A DNA stretch of 64,000 nucleotides, taken from Paramecium tetraurelia (Eukaryota > Ciliophora > Oligohymenophorea > Peniculida > Parameciidae). The position numbers and the translations under genes are program-made. Each line of letters starts with the position of its first letter. The first letter of the stretch is position 1. The notes under the pieces were generated by a model that saw only the letters and a list, made by a program, of their open reading frames with translations, made no database searches and was not told where the DNA came from. The stretch spans positions 438,578 to 502,577 of the forward strand of contig NW_001799619.1 of NCBI RefSeq assembly GCF_000165425.1, in the 5' to 3' direction. Positions 37,987-49,538 of this stretch are shown here, one piece after another.

Positions 37987-38624
37987 TCATTTTATTCCTG
38001 CTTATTAGAGTTTTTACATTAACTATTATATTTTACTATCCTTTAACTTAACTAGTTATTCTAATTTTTATATTTTAAGTTCTAGAATCTCTATAGTTTC
38101 CTTCTAATCTTGGATTATCAAATCTTTCTCGTTTGATTTGTTATTGGGTGCCTGTTTATTACTACCTTTATTTTGATTCTGCTAAACTTCAACCGGCTTC
38201 TCCTATTGATGAATCTAATTTTGTTCTTTGTTATCCAAAAACATTGATATTTTCACCTAAACAACTTTGAGAATTCTCTCTACTGCTTCAGGCACAACTG
38301 AAATTACGGCATCAATATCTTTTTAAGTAATTTAGAAACCCATCTTTCTAAAGACCTATATATCTGGATTAGTATACTTACTTTTGTATTCAAAGTATTC
38401 CAATTGTACTATTTCTATTGAACAGAATGAGCTAAGCTATAATTATGTATATCAACTATTCTGGGTATATAATGTTGAACTATTTCAGCCATCAAAACTC
38501 CATCTGCAAAATCTCTTCCTATATGTCTTTTAGGTCTTGATAAAGGTATAGTATCAACCCAATTATAAATTTCATTTAATTCATCTTCATTCAAGGGAGG
38601 AGCATCCATATCCCTGTTTGTCAT
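37987..38624 (-). CDS. SPEF1/CLAMP-like calponin-homology microtubule protein
   Basis: Ciliary central-apparatus or microtubule-bundling protein. The N-terminal CH domain matches SPEF1 closely: LNEIYNWVDTIPLSRPKRH, IGRDFADGVLMAEIVQHY and PRIVDIHNYSLAHSVQQK, then YNWNTLNTKVFRKMGF across a 26-nt intron. A linker rich in Gln and Asn leads to a C-terminal coiled coil (IEILELKIQKLEQLVKLKD), as in SPEF1. About 200 residues, slightly shorter than the animal protein. Known SPEF1 binds and stabilises axonemal and cortical microtubules; that role is inferred here. Confidence 0.92.
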
Positions 38625-38702
38625 TGTTAATTAGATTTAATTTAAAATTTATTCTGAACTAACTAACTTTTCATAATAAATAGAGAACACATAACCATAT
38701 TA

Positions 38703-40642
38703 TCAATAGTTTAAGGAATTCTGGGATTTCTTCAATTTCTGCAGATTTGTCTTAAGGCATTGTCTAAATATAAATTCATAGATTTTACGAATTCACTTCT
38801 TCTAATCGTATCAGTTGTTTTATTCTTTTAGCGAATCCTGCATCATTTTTTTCTTTTAACTTTTTAGTCAATTGATTGATTGATCATATAAAACATCAAG
38901 ATTCACTTCATAAATGGATTAAAGTGATTAATCATCTGAAATTTCATCTGCATATTTTTCAGTTTGTATTCTTTTTTAAGCTTCCAAAGATCCATGCTAA
39001 CGATATTTCAATTTTCGATTTTTTAATTGATTTAAATGCGTTTCTAATTATTCATTTAAATTTTATTCCTTTTCACTTTCGATCATAGTGTGAAATTTCT
39101 AGGTCATCTCCTTAACCCTATGATTAAATAACATATTATACTGCTTATTCAACGTATATATATTTCTATTGTGTATGTAATCGTATAACTTAACATCATA
39201 GTTGGTTATCAAACCTTTAAAATTTTTAGGATTTTTATCGCCCTCTACTTATTTTGTAAATAGGTAGAAAGGTTTTTTTGTAATTATAAATTATTTCCTT
39301 TTTCTAGGATCAGAAATAGAATCCTAGAATTTACAAATTTATTTATATTAATTAAGGTGATGCTTGAGACTAGCCACATAAACATCCAATGGACAATCAG
39401 TAGGTAATTTTGAATTGCTTTGGAACAAATGATCTTATTGTTATTTTAATGTGAGTGGAGATTAGGATATAGAATTTTAATTGCTTTTAATTTTGGATTT
39501 TCTTAATTCAGATTAAAATTTAATATTGTATTATTCCAAAAGTTTTCGTTCTTAATTTAGAGCTGATTTAAATTGGATTTATTTTTGTTATTCTAATTCC
39601 AATAAATAAATTTTAGAATATTGGTTCATTTAATTTTTCAACATCCCTAGGGAAGGGCAATCAAATTTATCAAAATGCTTTTCCTGATGTTTGATGATTG
39701 GTTGTACATTATCATAGTTTACTAATAATTATTTAAGTTTTCGTTGACATGGTACTAATTTCTTATAATATTATGCATCATCCTTGAGTTTTTCTTACTG
39801 TTATTGTATATGTTAATTATAATCATTAGTTATGTCAAAGAAAGTCTTGATAAAATGAATATTTCTAATATCTTCTTCTCTTTGTTCTTAATTTAAGGAT
39901 TTCCTCAAATCAATCTATAAAATTATATTTTACAAGTACTCTTTATTAAACGAAGTTTCTCAAAACCTAAATCTTTTTATTTATTTTGGTTTTAAAAATG
40001 TCCAGCTTCAGTAAATCTTCTTTGATCAACCATACGTATTTGATGCGCTTTGAGTTATTTAGTTGAACTGTTGATATTCAATAAAGGAGTTGAGTCATTG
40101 ATTTTTAGTGTATCCGTGATTCTTAAATTTTTTAATTTTTTGGACTATTGACAGTTTTCTCTATAGTGATTTGTTCTCCTCAATCTGCTTCTAGTTTAGT
40201 ATAAATTAGATTGGCTTACAGCATGAACATGAGGAAAATTAATTACCTCCATTAATTACTGAATTGATTATTCTCCTTCAAGATACTTGTAGAACTCCAA
40301 CTTGAATTGCTTATTAGTACAAGGAAGTAGAATAGGAATTTCATTTACTAAAGGATCCTAGAGATACTGTGATCATAATTCAAATAGGTACTTCTTTGGC
40401 CTCAGGGAAAAGGCTTCCTTTTTTTGTTTCAAGTTGATATCGTGTAAGATATTGCCAAACATTAGCTTCCAAGCATCTTTCTGGTTTTATGGACTCTGTT
40501 TTTTGACATTTAAGTAAGTCACCTTCTTACCATTTAAAATTCGTTGGTTACTTTAGATTAAGTTTTGCCTAAATTTGCTAGGAGGATGATCTCTAAGCGA
40601 ATCTGGTTCAGTTTTCAGATAAGCCGATACTGATTCTTACAT
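38703..40642 (-). CDS. Coiled-coil protein, unknown function
   Basis: Starts MQESVSAYLKTEPDSLRD; roughly 560 residues. Several introns are required, among them 35 nt (after RILN; contains GTAAGAAGG), 25 nt (after PEAKE), 29 nt, 31 nt, 35 nt and 25 nt near the end. With these, the frame reads SIKPERCLEANVWQYLTRYQ and YLQDPLVNEIPILLPC, followed by a charged helical region (QRKLKQLLVNYDNVQPII, KYRQHGSLEAQKRIQ). Without the first intron an in-frame TGA appears, which is why a simple ORF scan misses the gene. Lies 78 bp upstream of SPEF1 on the same strand. Family unknown. Confidence 0.65.
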
Positions 40643-40673
40643 ATTTAATTATAAAAAATTATAATCCCTATGA

Positions 40674-42418
40674 ATGAGGTATATATATAGTGTAAACATT
40701 AAATAGAATCTAAATCTACAAAAACTGTTGAATAACTATCTTAACCCAACCATTGACAACCTCTAGATTATTTATTCCAAATTACAGCAATTATAATATT
40801 TTAACTCCTTCATTGAGAAGAATCTTAAAGGAACATAAAGGGAGAGTCTATTATATGTACATAAAATCCTCACATTAGTTATGCGGCAAATTCAAAATGG
40901 AACATTTCAAAGGAGGAGAACAAATATTCAAAGAGGGAGACAAGTCAAACGACAAATTATACATAATATTTAATGGGAAAGTTGCATTGATGAAGGCAAG
41001 ACCCTAGTAAATCTAATAATCAATCGAAAAAACCCCTGAAATTTAAAAAACACCTTCAGTCCCACAAAATTAGTTAGCCAAGCCTGCTCCATTAATACCT
41101 CAGTATTAATATAATTGTTATTGATTTAGGAAGACTATAAATGGTAATGCTACTGGCACAAACTTTTTCAAATAATTGGCTTATTCTAAGAGGTTTGCTG
41201 ATAAAATGAAAGGTAATATAATACAGGGTTAGACAAATGAGAGAGTTTAAATAAGTCAATAAGAAATTTAAGTTTTAAATGAGAAATATGGGGAAACTAT
41301 CAGAATATTAAAGAGAGGGGAAGGGTTCGGGGATAAAGCTTTATTGGAGAATGTTCCAAGGGCATTAACAGCTTGTGCTTATACTTAAGATTTATTTTTG
41401 CTGATCTTGAAAAAAGATGATTTCGATTTAATACGACAACAATTCATATAGCAAATGAAGGAAAAGAAAAGTTTAATATTCACCAAATTCCCTGTCTAAG
41501 GAGATTATTCATCAAAATAATTAGAACATTTAGCATACAGTTTTGATGTTGAACAATTTTAAAAAAACTGTGTTTTAACAGTAGACGGACTTCCAAAAAA
41601 GTCTTTCTATTTAATTCAATATGGTGATATCCTAATCGAAAAAATGATAAATGATTAAATGACAAAGATTTGTATTCTAAGTAATAGTCATTTATATTAA
41701 ATTAGCTAAGGGGTAATTACTTGGAGAAGAAATAGTTATGAATGAAGATGGCTGTTGTGAATATAATTCCATTGTTCTATCAAATGAGGCTACTGTAATG
41801 GTTATCCACAAACATGAATTCTTATAAAAGTTTCCTGAAGAATGCAAATTGTGGGTTAAGGAAGAATACTATAAAAAAAGTAAATTCAGAAAAATGTTTC
41901 AATCTAAAAACATGGAAAGTGTAACTGGAATTGGAAAACCCAAATTCACCACAGCTAAACAATTCATAGATATTAAAAATAATTAAATGAAGATTAAGAG
42001 TAAAGAGGTTTAAGAGAGAATTGATATAGGATCTCTGATTGAAGAAAAGAATTCCATTTACTTTTAAAAATATCAAAGTGATCCAGAAAAGGATGCAACT
42101 GCAACATTATTTGGATAAGATTTATATTAATCTCCTAAATTGGGGTTCATCCCAAGATATGATAAAATTAATAACATACCACTTAAAGCATTTAAAGAAT
42201 AGTATCTAAAGAAATTATGTTCCAAAAGAAGAAGACTAGAATTTATAAGACCTCCTCCTTTAACTGCAAGAACCTTATTAACTCTGTAAACAAACCAATC
42301 TCAGTACTTAACCAAAATTCAGCATACACATACGCATACTTAATCTACTGTTATCAATTCATTTACTCCAAGTCTCTCTTAATCACCTAATTTTACAAAT
42401 AGTAAAGAAATTAATTGA
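40674..42418 (+). CDS. Protein with two cyclic-nucleotide-binding domains
   Basis: About 550 residues. Starts MRYIYSVNIKQNLNLQKLL in a frame that a 22-nt intron links to LCGKFKMEHFKGGEQIFKEG, the start of the first CNBD (DKSNDKLYIIFNGKVALM). A 27-nt intron follows PQ. The domain ends with GEGFGDKALLENVPRALTA, close to the phosphate-binding cassette FGE..L...PRxAT. A second CNBD-like fold follows (FPVQGDYSSKQLEHLAYSF, GLPKKSFYLIQYGDILIE, then GQLLGEEIVMNED after a 25-nt intron). The C-terminus is basic and Ser/Thr-rich. No kinase or channel domain, so it is not a PKA catalytic protein. It could be a cAMP/cGMP sensor or a divergent regulatory subunit. Confidence 0.85.
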
Positions 42419-42806
42419 TATGATAAACTATTCTAATATGATCTTATTTAATCACAATTTATTAAAATCTCTCGAAAATCATTCATTCAATATTTACTTA
42501 CTAGCATACTAAACAGATTTTCTTATTATTTTATTGCTATATAGATTATTAAACAAGCTTTAATTTTATTCTTATCTTTATTGTCATAAAATCAACATAA
42601 AGAGGTTTGCCTTGTTGCTATTTTTAAAGAGATTATTCTCTGAAATTGTTTCTTTATAGAAAAACTTAAATCTCAAATCTAATATTTTGCATTAAAATAA
42701 TCTTGTAAATGAATCAATTTTGATGTAACCTATTATAATTTTATATAAAAATCCATTATTAATCTATATTAACTAATTGTTTTTAAGTTTTCTTATTATA
42801 TTTTAA

Positions 42807-43017
42807 TCAACAAATTCTTGAAATTATTACTTTTCTTTCGATGCTTAACATATAAGATCTGTGTTATTCTTTATTCTCCGAAAAACTTTCGCCTACAACA
42901 TTTTCAACTCATACAAAATATTTCTAAAGTGTTTTTGCAAATTGATTTTAAATTTACTTTTCTAATCTTTATATAACCTCTTTGGTGATCTTTAAAGTAT
43001 TTATGCTCAGCTCTCAT
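42807..43017 (-). pseudogene. Small coding-like fragment, likely gene relic
   Basis: From ATG 43017 the minus strand reads RAEHKYFKDHQRGYIKIRK, then joins through a canonical 22-nt intron to ESFSENKEQHRSYMLSIERK before TGA 42807-42809. The pattern 'DHQRGYIKI' plus a following beta segment recalls the C-terminal part of PhoD-like phosphatases, but the length (about 60 residues) is far too short and no N-terminal part is present nearby. I regard it as a possible remnant; the family suggestion is weak. Confidence 0.25.
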
Positions 43018-44156
43018 TTGTGCAAATTGAAAATAGTGGGACAGTCATTAAATGTATTTTAATGACTAATCTATTAAACTGTTAACTATCTTTTAGTTCA
43101 TCTTTTTAATCATTTTTAAAGAAATTTTGAGTAAAAAATGATATTAATTTTAATTTATATATATTGGTTATAAGATAGATTAATTTTAATTTATTTTGAT
43201 CTTCTCTTTACTTATTACATCTTTATTTCATCCTTTTTGGTAAAGTTAAAAAACCTTACTTCAACTTATGCTATATTGACTTTTAGTTCTTAGCTAATGT
43301 TATAAACAGTTCATAAATTATTCAGCTATTTCTTCTTCTTTCATTATTCTCTTTTAATTACTTGTAAGACTTTTTTTAAGAATTAAAAACCTTCTTTTGC
43401 AATTAGTAATATCTAAATCAAAATATGATTACCATTGCTGGTATTTAAGTTCTGAAGAAATTTCTCTTTAATTAAATATACAAATATTCAATAATAAAAC
43501 TTGGAATTCTTTAAACATTTTAAAATTAATTTATTATAGGAAGAAGTTCAATAAACTGCACTAAGCAATAAATAGTTTTATTAACTATAAACACGATTTT
43601 TGGAATATTACAAATTATATTTATATAATTTATTTAATATTATTTATAAATTAGAATATAAAAATAGTGCGAAATAAGATACATAAACTTTAATTAGGGA
43701 AGTACATAAGAATGAAAAATAATTTTAATTATCAATAAAAAGCTCAAGCCTCAGGGATCATTATTGCATTTTAATTATGAATTCCCAAGGCGAAAGTAAA
43801 ATTTCAAGATTGTATTATCACTGTCTCATCTACATTAATTTATTCCCATATGTTATTGTTAAATAAACCTATTTACGTGCAGATAAGATAGTCTATAGGT
43901 TTATCATATTTTATATAAAATATATTTATTTTATACAAGAATTCTTTGGAATAATAGTTTGGAAAAGTTTTTAGTTTTCATAAATTAAGATAAAATAGCA
44001 ATTATATTTAAATAATTAAAGTCATTATTCATAAGAATTTCTTAAGACAATTAATTATTAAATTTCCCATCCATTAGCTTAGATTCTAATATCTACGATT
44101 TGATAAATTTATGGCTGTGATTATTTAATTAAAGTTTATTACATATCTAATTATAT

Positions 44157-44797
44157 TTGAAAATAATTATTAATAATCCACATGAATTTCGAGACTTAAA
44201 CAACAGAAACACATCAATAAAAAACCTACAAAATCATCACATTCCCCTAACATCTCGAAGAAGTGAACGAGTTTCAAAATTTCAAGAAATAGTTAGCACT
44301 AAAAATATTAAGAAAAAGCAAGGCACTAAAGAAACAATCTTGATAATGAAAATCTGATTTTGATGATTATACTTATTTAAAAGAGTATTTTCAGTTATTT
44401 ATACATGGTCTTCCCTGTCTTACAACATAAAACAAAAATACTATATAAAATTATTTTTAGTGACAAAAGATTTTAAGAAACCCAGAATGAAGACTACGTT
44501 TCTTTAATTAAGGAATTGTTCACTCTTTTACTTATAAAAATATAATCCTAAGTAAAATCAACCTTTAGATCACATCTAAGTTGTAATATTTCAGAGGATC
44601 ACCAACTTCATAATTTAGGATAATATGAGGAGAAACTATTTTTAAGAAGGCAAAAACTAAGCCCAACTCTTATTGTTACAAAAAATTAGATAATTAGTAC
44701 TTTTAATGAGACTTATATTAAATGCTAAATTCATTTATAATTGAATGCGGCTTAAAAAATTTAATTATATAATTTTAAAAATATCAATATTTTATGA
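44157..44797 (+). CDS. Unresolved small gene or decaying gene
   Basis: Two coding-like blocks in different frames: NHHIPLTSRRSERVSKFQEI (44,200-44,350) and KRFQETQNEDYVSLIKELF to the end LYNFKNINIL before TGA 44795-44797. A third frame between them reads SDFDDYTYLKEYFQLFIHG. No set of 20-36 nt introns that I tried connects all three, and the first block lacks an ATG (it opens at a TTG). Either a missed 5' exon and introns, or a pseudogene. Family unknown. Confidence 0.35.
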
Positions 44798-45071
44798 AGA
44801 ATTTATTATTTTATTTGAATGGGTAAAGATGTAGGTATAAATATTTACAATTTTCTTAAAGCTGCTTGGCTAAAATTGATAAAATAGTTTCTTCTACGAT
44901 TAAAGTTCCACAAAAAATTATTATTACATATAGTCAACCCTACATATCTTATGTAATAAATGACATTCTAAGATATAAGGGATAAGATTCAGAACCAAGC
45001 AACTCTGATAAAAATACGAGACCTATAAGATCAATTAAAATTTATAGTTAAATTCTTATTTTAATTAATAT

Positions 45072-46098
45072 TCATTTAGACTCTTAGGCCCAATCGAACA
45101 CATTATCCCATGTGTATTCCTATTTAATAAATAGATCTTTGAATAATCTCTTAATCCAAACATAATCAGGTATTTCTTCGAATTTTAAACTCTTAATGTA
45201 ATTAAAGTATTTAACAAACTCCTCTATTGATATATATATATATTTAAATACCAGGGAATCCTTCGCATAATTTATCTATTGGAGTAGCAATCTTGCATTC
45301 ACCAACCTTTTCATACTTTGCTTTCTTGGTTTCTGTCTTGATTCCTGACCAGGGTAGAGATCCTCTTAAAAAATAAATGAGCATATAGCCTATAGACTCC
45401 AAATCATCTCTTCTGCTTTGCTCAATTCCCAAATGAGCATTGATGCTAGAAAACCTACATGTGCCTACCAATTGATTATTTTCGCCATATTAGATATGTG
45501 TTTCTATGAATTGAATGAATGCTTACCTGTCCTTTGATATCTATATCTTTTAGCCAAACCAAAGTCAATCATATAAATGTTGTCTGCCTTTTTGTTGAGG
45601 CCAATTAAGAAATTCTCAGGTTTGATATCTCTATGAATAAAGTCTTTGTTATGCAAGTAGGAAATTCTTGTTAGTAACTATAGGTAAGTTGATTAATATC
45701 TACTTGATCAGCTAACATTAAAACAGATTTAAGTGAGAATTTTCTTCCATTGTAATTGAACAAGTCTTCCAAACTTGGTCCAAGTATATCCATGACTAAC
45801 ACATTAAAATCTCCTTCCTATCCAAACCAATGTAAATTTGGAATTCCAGGTACTGGACCATCAAGCAATAAGATTCTATAAATTTTGGCTTCATGTAACA
45901 ATTAAGAATGGTTATTGGTCACGTTTTCCTATTAAAATTAGAATTTCAGTTACTAGTTTGATTGCTATTTCTTCACCAGTTTTGATATTGTTTCCTATTA
46001 TAGAACTCTATTTTACCCAAATAGATTTAGCCGAATGCTCCAATTCCTATTTTCTTATCCAGAGTAAATCTATACTTTTATGCAAAAGTCAACTCCAT
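45072..46098 (-). CDS. Casein kinase 1 family protein kinase
   Basis: Ser/Thr kinase of the CK1 family, about 300 residues and almost only the catalytic domain. Seen: glycine loop [13 protein letters not shown] (22-nt intron splits it), EIAIKL (25-nt intron follows), GVP-like [28 protein letters not shown] (the CK1 [11 protein letters not shown] signature), [23 protein letters not shown] and [23 protein letters not shown] 26-nt intron near 45,229-45,254 leads to [17 protein letters not shown] and the end WAQESK. Short C-terminal tail, so not the CK1-epsilon long form. Roles in other organisms include DNA repair, membrane trafficking and ciliary signalling; here unspecified. Confidence 0.95.
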
Positions 46099-46257
46099 TA
46101 AATATATAAATTAATAATCTAAATTAAATATGTTCTCAAAAGTTTTCTTAATTGTATAAGAAAAATAATTTTATACTTTAATGGATCCCGATTGGGACTG
46201 AGCATTATTATCATCATAACATCATACTATAAAGAAATTAAAAATAATTATTTTAGA

Positions 46258-46974
46258 ATGTAAAGTTCAAACGAATAAACTAAGGGAAAAGGATTAAAAT
46301 TTGTTTGTCTAAGTGATACTCATAATTAACATCCAAAAAAATTAGAAAAAGGAGATGTTCTAATACACTGCGGAGACTTTACTTGTGCAGGTGATTACAA
46401 AGAAGTTTAAAATTTTAACAGATGGCTTGACGAATAGAAAGAATTTAAATATAAAATCATCATTGCTGGAAATCATGATTTAAGCTTTGATACTAGAAAA
46501 TATCCATAGCTACTGAATTATCAGGAGCTCTAATAAGAGATTTAATATTTAAAAAAGAATTTTATTTATTTAGAAAATTCTGATGTTGATATTGAAGGAT
46601 ATAAAATATGGGGCAGTCCACATTCCTTAGAATACTGGTATGGAGCATTTTAGATATCTCCAGATGAATCTGAAAATATTTGGAAAAACATACACGATTA
46701 AACAGATATTGTATTAACGCATGGACCTCCATATGGCCATGGGGATATGTCCAAAAGTGAAGTTCATAATAATGTTGGTGATTAATAACTATTATAAAGA
46801 ATTAAATAAATAAAACCAAAATATCATATTTTTGGTCATATTCATGAAGCCTATGGAAAAACAGAAGAGGATGGCATCACATTTATTAATTGTTCTTATT
46901 TCAAAAATGGATATTCATTTGGAAACAAACCTTTTTCGTTTACTCTTCCTTACAAAGAATAACAAAACAGATGA
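46258..46974 (+). CDS. MPPED-type metallophosphoesterase
   Basis: 238 residues, intronless. Calcineurin-like dinuclear metal phosphoesterase of the MPPED1/MPPED2 (239FB) group: FVCLSDTHNQH (D-x-H), DVLIHCGDFTCAGD (GDxx), IIIAGNHDLSFD (GNHD/E), DIVLTHGPPYGHGD and HIFGHIHEAYG (GHxH), ending INCSYF. All metal ligands are present, including the His of the final motif, which is reported to be substituted in mammalian MPPED2, so this one should be fully active. The substrate is probably a cyclic nucleotide or other phosphodiester, inferred from the family. Confidence 0.92.
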
Positions 46975-47113
46975 CATCAATTAAAAAAGACTTTAATATT
47001 AATTTATTCGCAATCAAACATATATTATCCAATTATACCTTTTTACCTTATATTACAATTTCATTTAATATAATTAATGAATTTAATTTCCACATGTTAA
47101 TTAATGACAAATA

Positions 47114-47476
47114 ATGTTCATAGGTCACTATTCTTTTTGCTATTTCCCATACCTAATTACCTTTTTAGCTCTTGAATTTATTTCTAATATTAGACTTCTC
47201 TCTATTTATAGTCTCTTAACTATTATTCTAGCTTCTCTATATTTTCTAAATATGTACTTAGCCATCATCATCTTCAGATCCAAGCTAATAAATTAATTAG
47301 TACAATACGCTATCATAGTTAAGCTTTTGTTCTTAATCAGCCCATTGATACCCCAAAAGGAAGAAGGTTAAACATGTCACCAACAAGACAATTCCAATTT
47401 CAATTAATTAAATTTATATCATTATAAAATATTTATAATTATCCCAAAATAACAATTCTTTTAGCAATTCATATGA
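47114..47476 (+). CDS. Possible small multi-spanning membrane protein
   Basis: A 120-codon plus-strand frame with three hydrophobic stretches (ITFLALEFISNIRLLSIYS, TIILASLYFLNMYLAIIIF, IVKLLFLISPLIP) and a polar tail (QKEEGQTCHQQDNSNFNQ). On the opposite strand 47125-47316 (63 codons, start MIAYCTNQFISL) also has protein-like composition with basic helices. Only one can be real. I cannot decide with confidence; neither resembles a known family. Confidence 0.3.
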
Positions 47477-49538
47477 ATTTTAGAGTAATACTCATTTAAT
47501 GTGCTTTAAATAAAACAATCTTTAAATTCTGCATAAATATATTAAAATTAACAAATATAAAAAACAAGTAATTAACATATCATTTCTAATATAGGGGAAA
47601 AATTAAGTCTAATTAAATTACTTAAATTTATTGGTGTTTCTCACATAAAAATGAAATATCAGCTTAAAAATATCAGAATTCCTATTTTTAAAATGTTTCA
47701 TAAAAGATTCATAATTAAATTATGTTTCTACAACAGCAGTGAAGTATTCTTCTTTTTGAAACAATTTAGTTTTATTTATCATTTATTAATATTAGGAAAA
47801 TACATGCAAATTTTAATCTGATATTTCAGTTCACTAAAAGTTTAAGATTTTTCAAAGTAAAAGAAATAAAACAAAATTTTAATGATGAGTATATACATTA
47901 AATAAGCCTTCTTTTTTTTCTATTATCCTTTGTTTAAGGTAAGATTTTCTTATTTTAAATTTTCTCAAATAATGTAAAATTTTAATCTGAATCAATTTTA
48001 ATGAGAAATAACTTAATATTTTGATATGGATTGCGAGAAAGCGTGAAAAAATTAAAAATATATAGATATTAAAATGAATTAAATGTGTAAAATAGAATGA
48101 TGCAATAACAGAAGTTGGATTGGCCTTTTAATAACTATTACTAAAATGAGAAATATTTAAATTCAACTAAACTATTTTTAAAGTTATTTATTGAACTACA
48201 TTGCTTGCTTGATTAAATTAAGAAATGAATTTCCATTCAAAAAATTCAATAGTTTCATTAAAATACTTACATAATTATAAAAAATAGAATTAAAGTATTA
48301 TAATTACGAATATAAATTAACAAGTTAAAAAATAATCATAATTTGCTCAGCAATTCAAATGTAAGAAATTCGTAGATAAACTATTTAGTCACATTTGGGA
48401 TTATGTGTTATAAGACAATCGTAAATTAACTTCTGAGATGATATTATCTTATGGTCCATTATGGTTAGTAATTTTTAAATCAATAAAAATGAATGTACAA
48501 TTATTAGAACTAAGGACTGTAAGTCATAAATAATTTTATTTAACTATTCTTATTAGAATAATTGGATTATATTAAAAATGTGAGACTCTAATCAAATTGA
48601 TGATGGTTAAATATTATTTGATATTTTAGATTAGGAAAATCAGAAAATAAAATTTATATTAATATTTCAATGATTATAATGTATAAAATAATTATTCAAG
48701 ATATGATTCAGGAACTAACATTGATAATAAGGAGTCGATAACCTTATTATGATAATGTTATCAGACGTATGTCTTTAAATTCTTCGTTAAAAATCACAAA
48801 CAAATCTTTGATATTGGATTTATTCCAATAAGTTTCTCCAATAAATCTTGGATTTTGCCCTTAAAAAATTATTAATTAAATAATTTTTAATAGCTAGAAA
48901 TTAAGATTTGAAGGAATGTTTTTTTGTTGCAGTTCAAAATAAAAAAAGGAAAAGAAACTCGTAAAGCCCAAATTAAATACACCCACAAATTTAAAAAAAC
49001 TATATTCTAGCGTGCCTTAATTACAAAGCATTAATTAAAGCACCATTCTCATTAGAAGAATTTCAGGGATTCAAAAGCCATTTAATCTTAATCATAAAAA
49101 TGATAACATATTATATATAAAAAATTGAATTTTTTCAAAGATTCTCTCTCAAACAATCTAGTAATACTTAGTGATTATAAATTGCAAGCTTTATAAAGGT
49201 TTATTTTCTGCATTACTTTGTATTTGTAAGATATTAATGGCAAATAATGTATTATAATCAAATTATTCGATAATTCGAATAAAGAGGGAACTAATGCAAA
49301 ATTGAAAGCTAAATACAAATTAAAGTGCCAACCTTCCTTTTTTTAGTTTACTCTAAAATCATATTTCAGAGCTTAATTTTTATTACAAGATTGCCAATTC
49401 ATATAATATAAATAAATAGAATCCAGAGCAAACTAAAAACCTTGTATTCCAAAGCTACCTATAGAAGAAGATAAATAAATATTTTAGTTTTAAGATTGTA
49501 TATATATAATAATTGAGTTAAGTTGGAATAATAATAAA
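47477..49538. other. Gene-poor interval before the kinesin gene
   Basis: About 2 kb, very AT-rich. The first 850 bases show only scattered short ORFs (one, near 48,102, starts MQQQKLDWPFNNYYQNEKY and stops after 42 codons). The part from ~48,345 to 49,128 is coding-like and listed separately. The last 400 bases show nothing. Confidence 0.5.
48345..49128 (+). CDS. Unresolved gene of unknown family
   Basis: Protein-like sequence in the plus strand: FVDKLFSHIWDYVLQDNRKL, then TSEMILSYGPLWLVIF, QFYLTILIRIIGLYQKCETL, and in another frame RSRQPYYDNVIRRMSLNSS continuing open to TGA 49126-49128 through a basic, lysine-rich tail. At least one intron is needed (a 24-nt GTTAAATATT..TTTTAG segment near 48,607-48,630 is one candidate), and I could not find a start. 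It may be a multi-exon gene or a pseudogene. Confidence 0.35.

Larger units (their letters stand above)
42419..45071. other. 2.6 kb gene-poor region with relics
   Basis: The largest interval without a solid gene. It is extremely AT-rich. Two coding-like patches were found (42807-43017 minus and 44157-44797 plus, listed separately). The rest shows nothing I can support. Confidence 0.55.

Noticed and set aside
40340-40430. In-frame TGA (possible selenocysteine or readthrough) in the coiled-coil gene
   Set aside because: A 35-nt intron upstream changes the frame and a 25-nt intron removes the TGA, giving a better protein.
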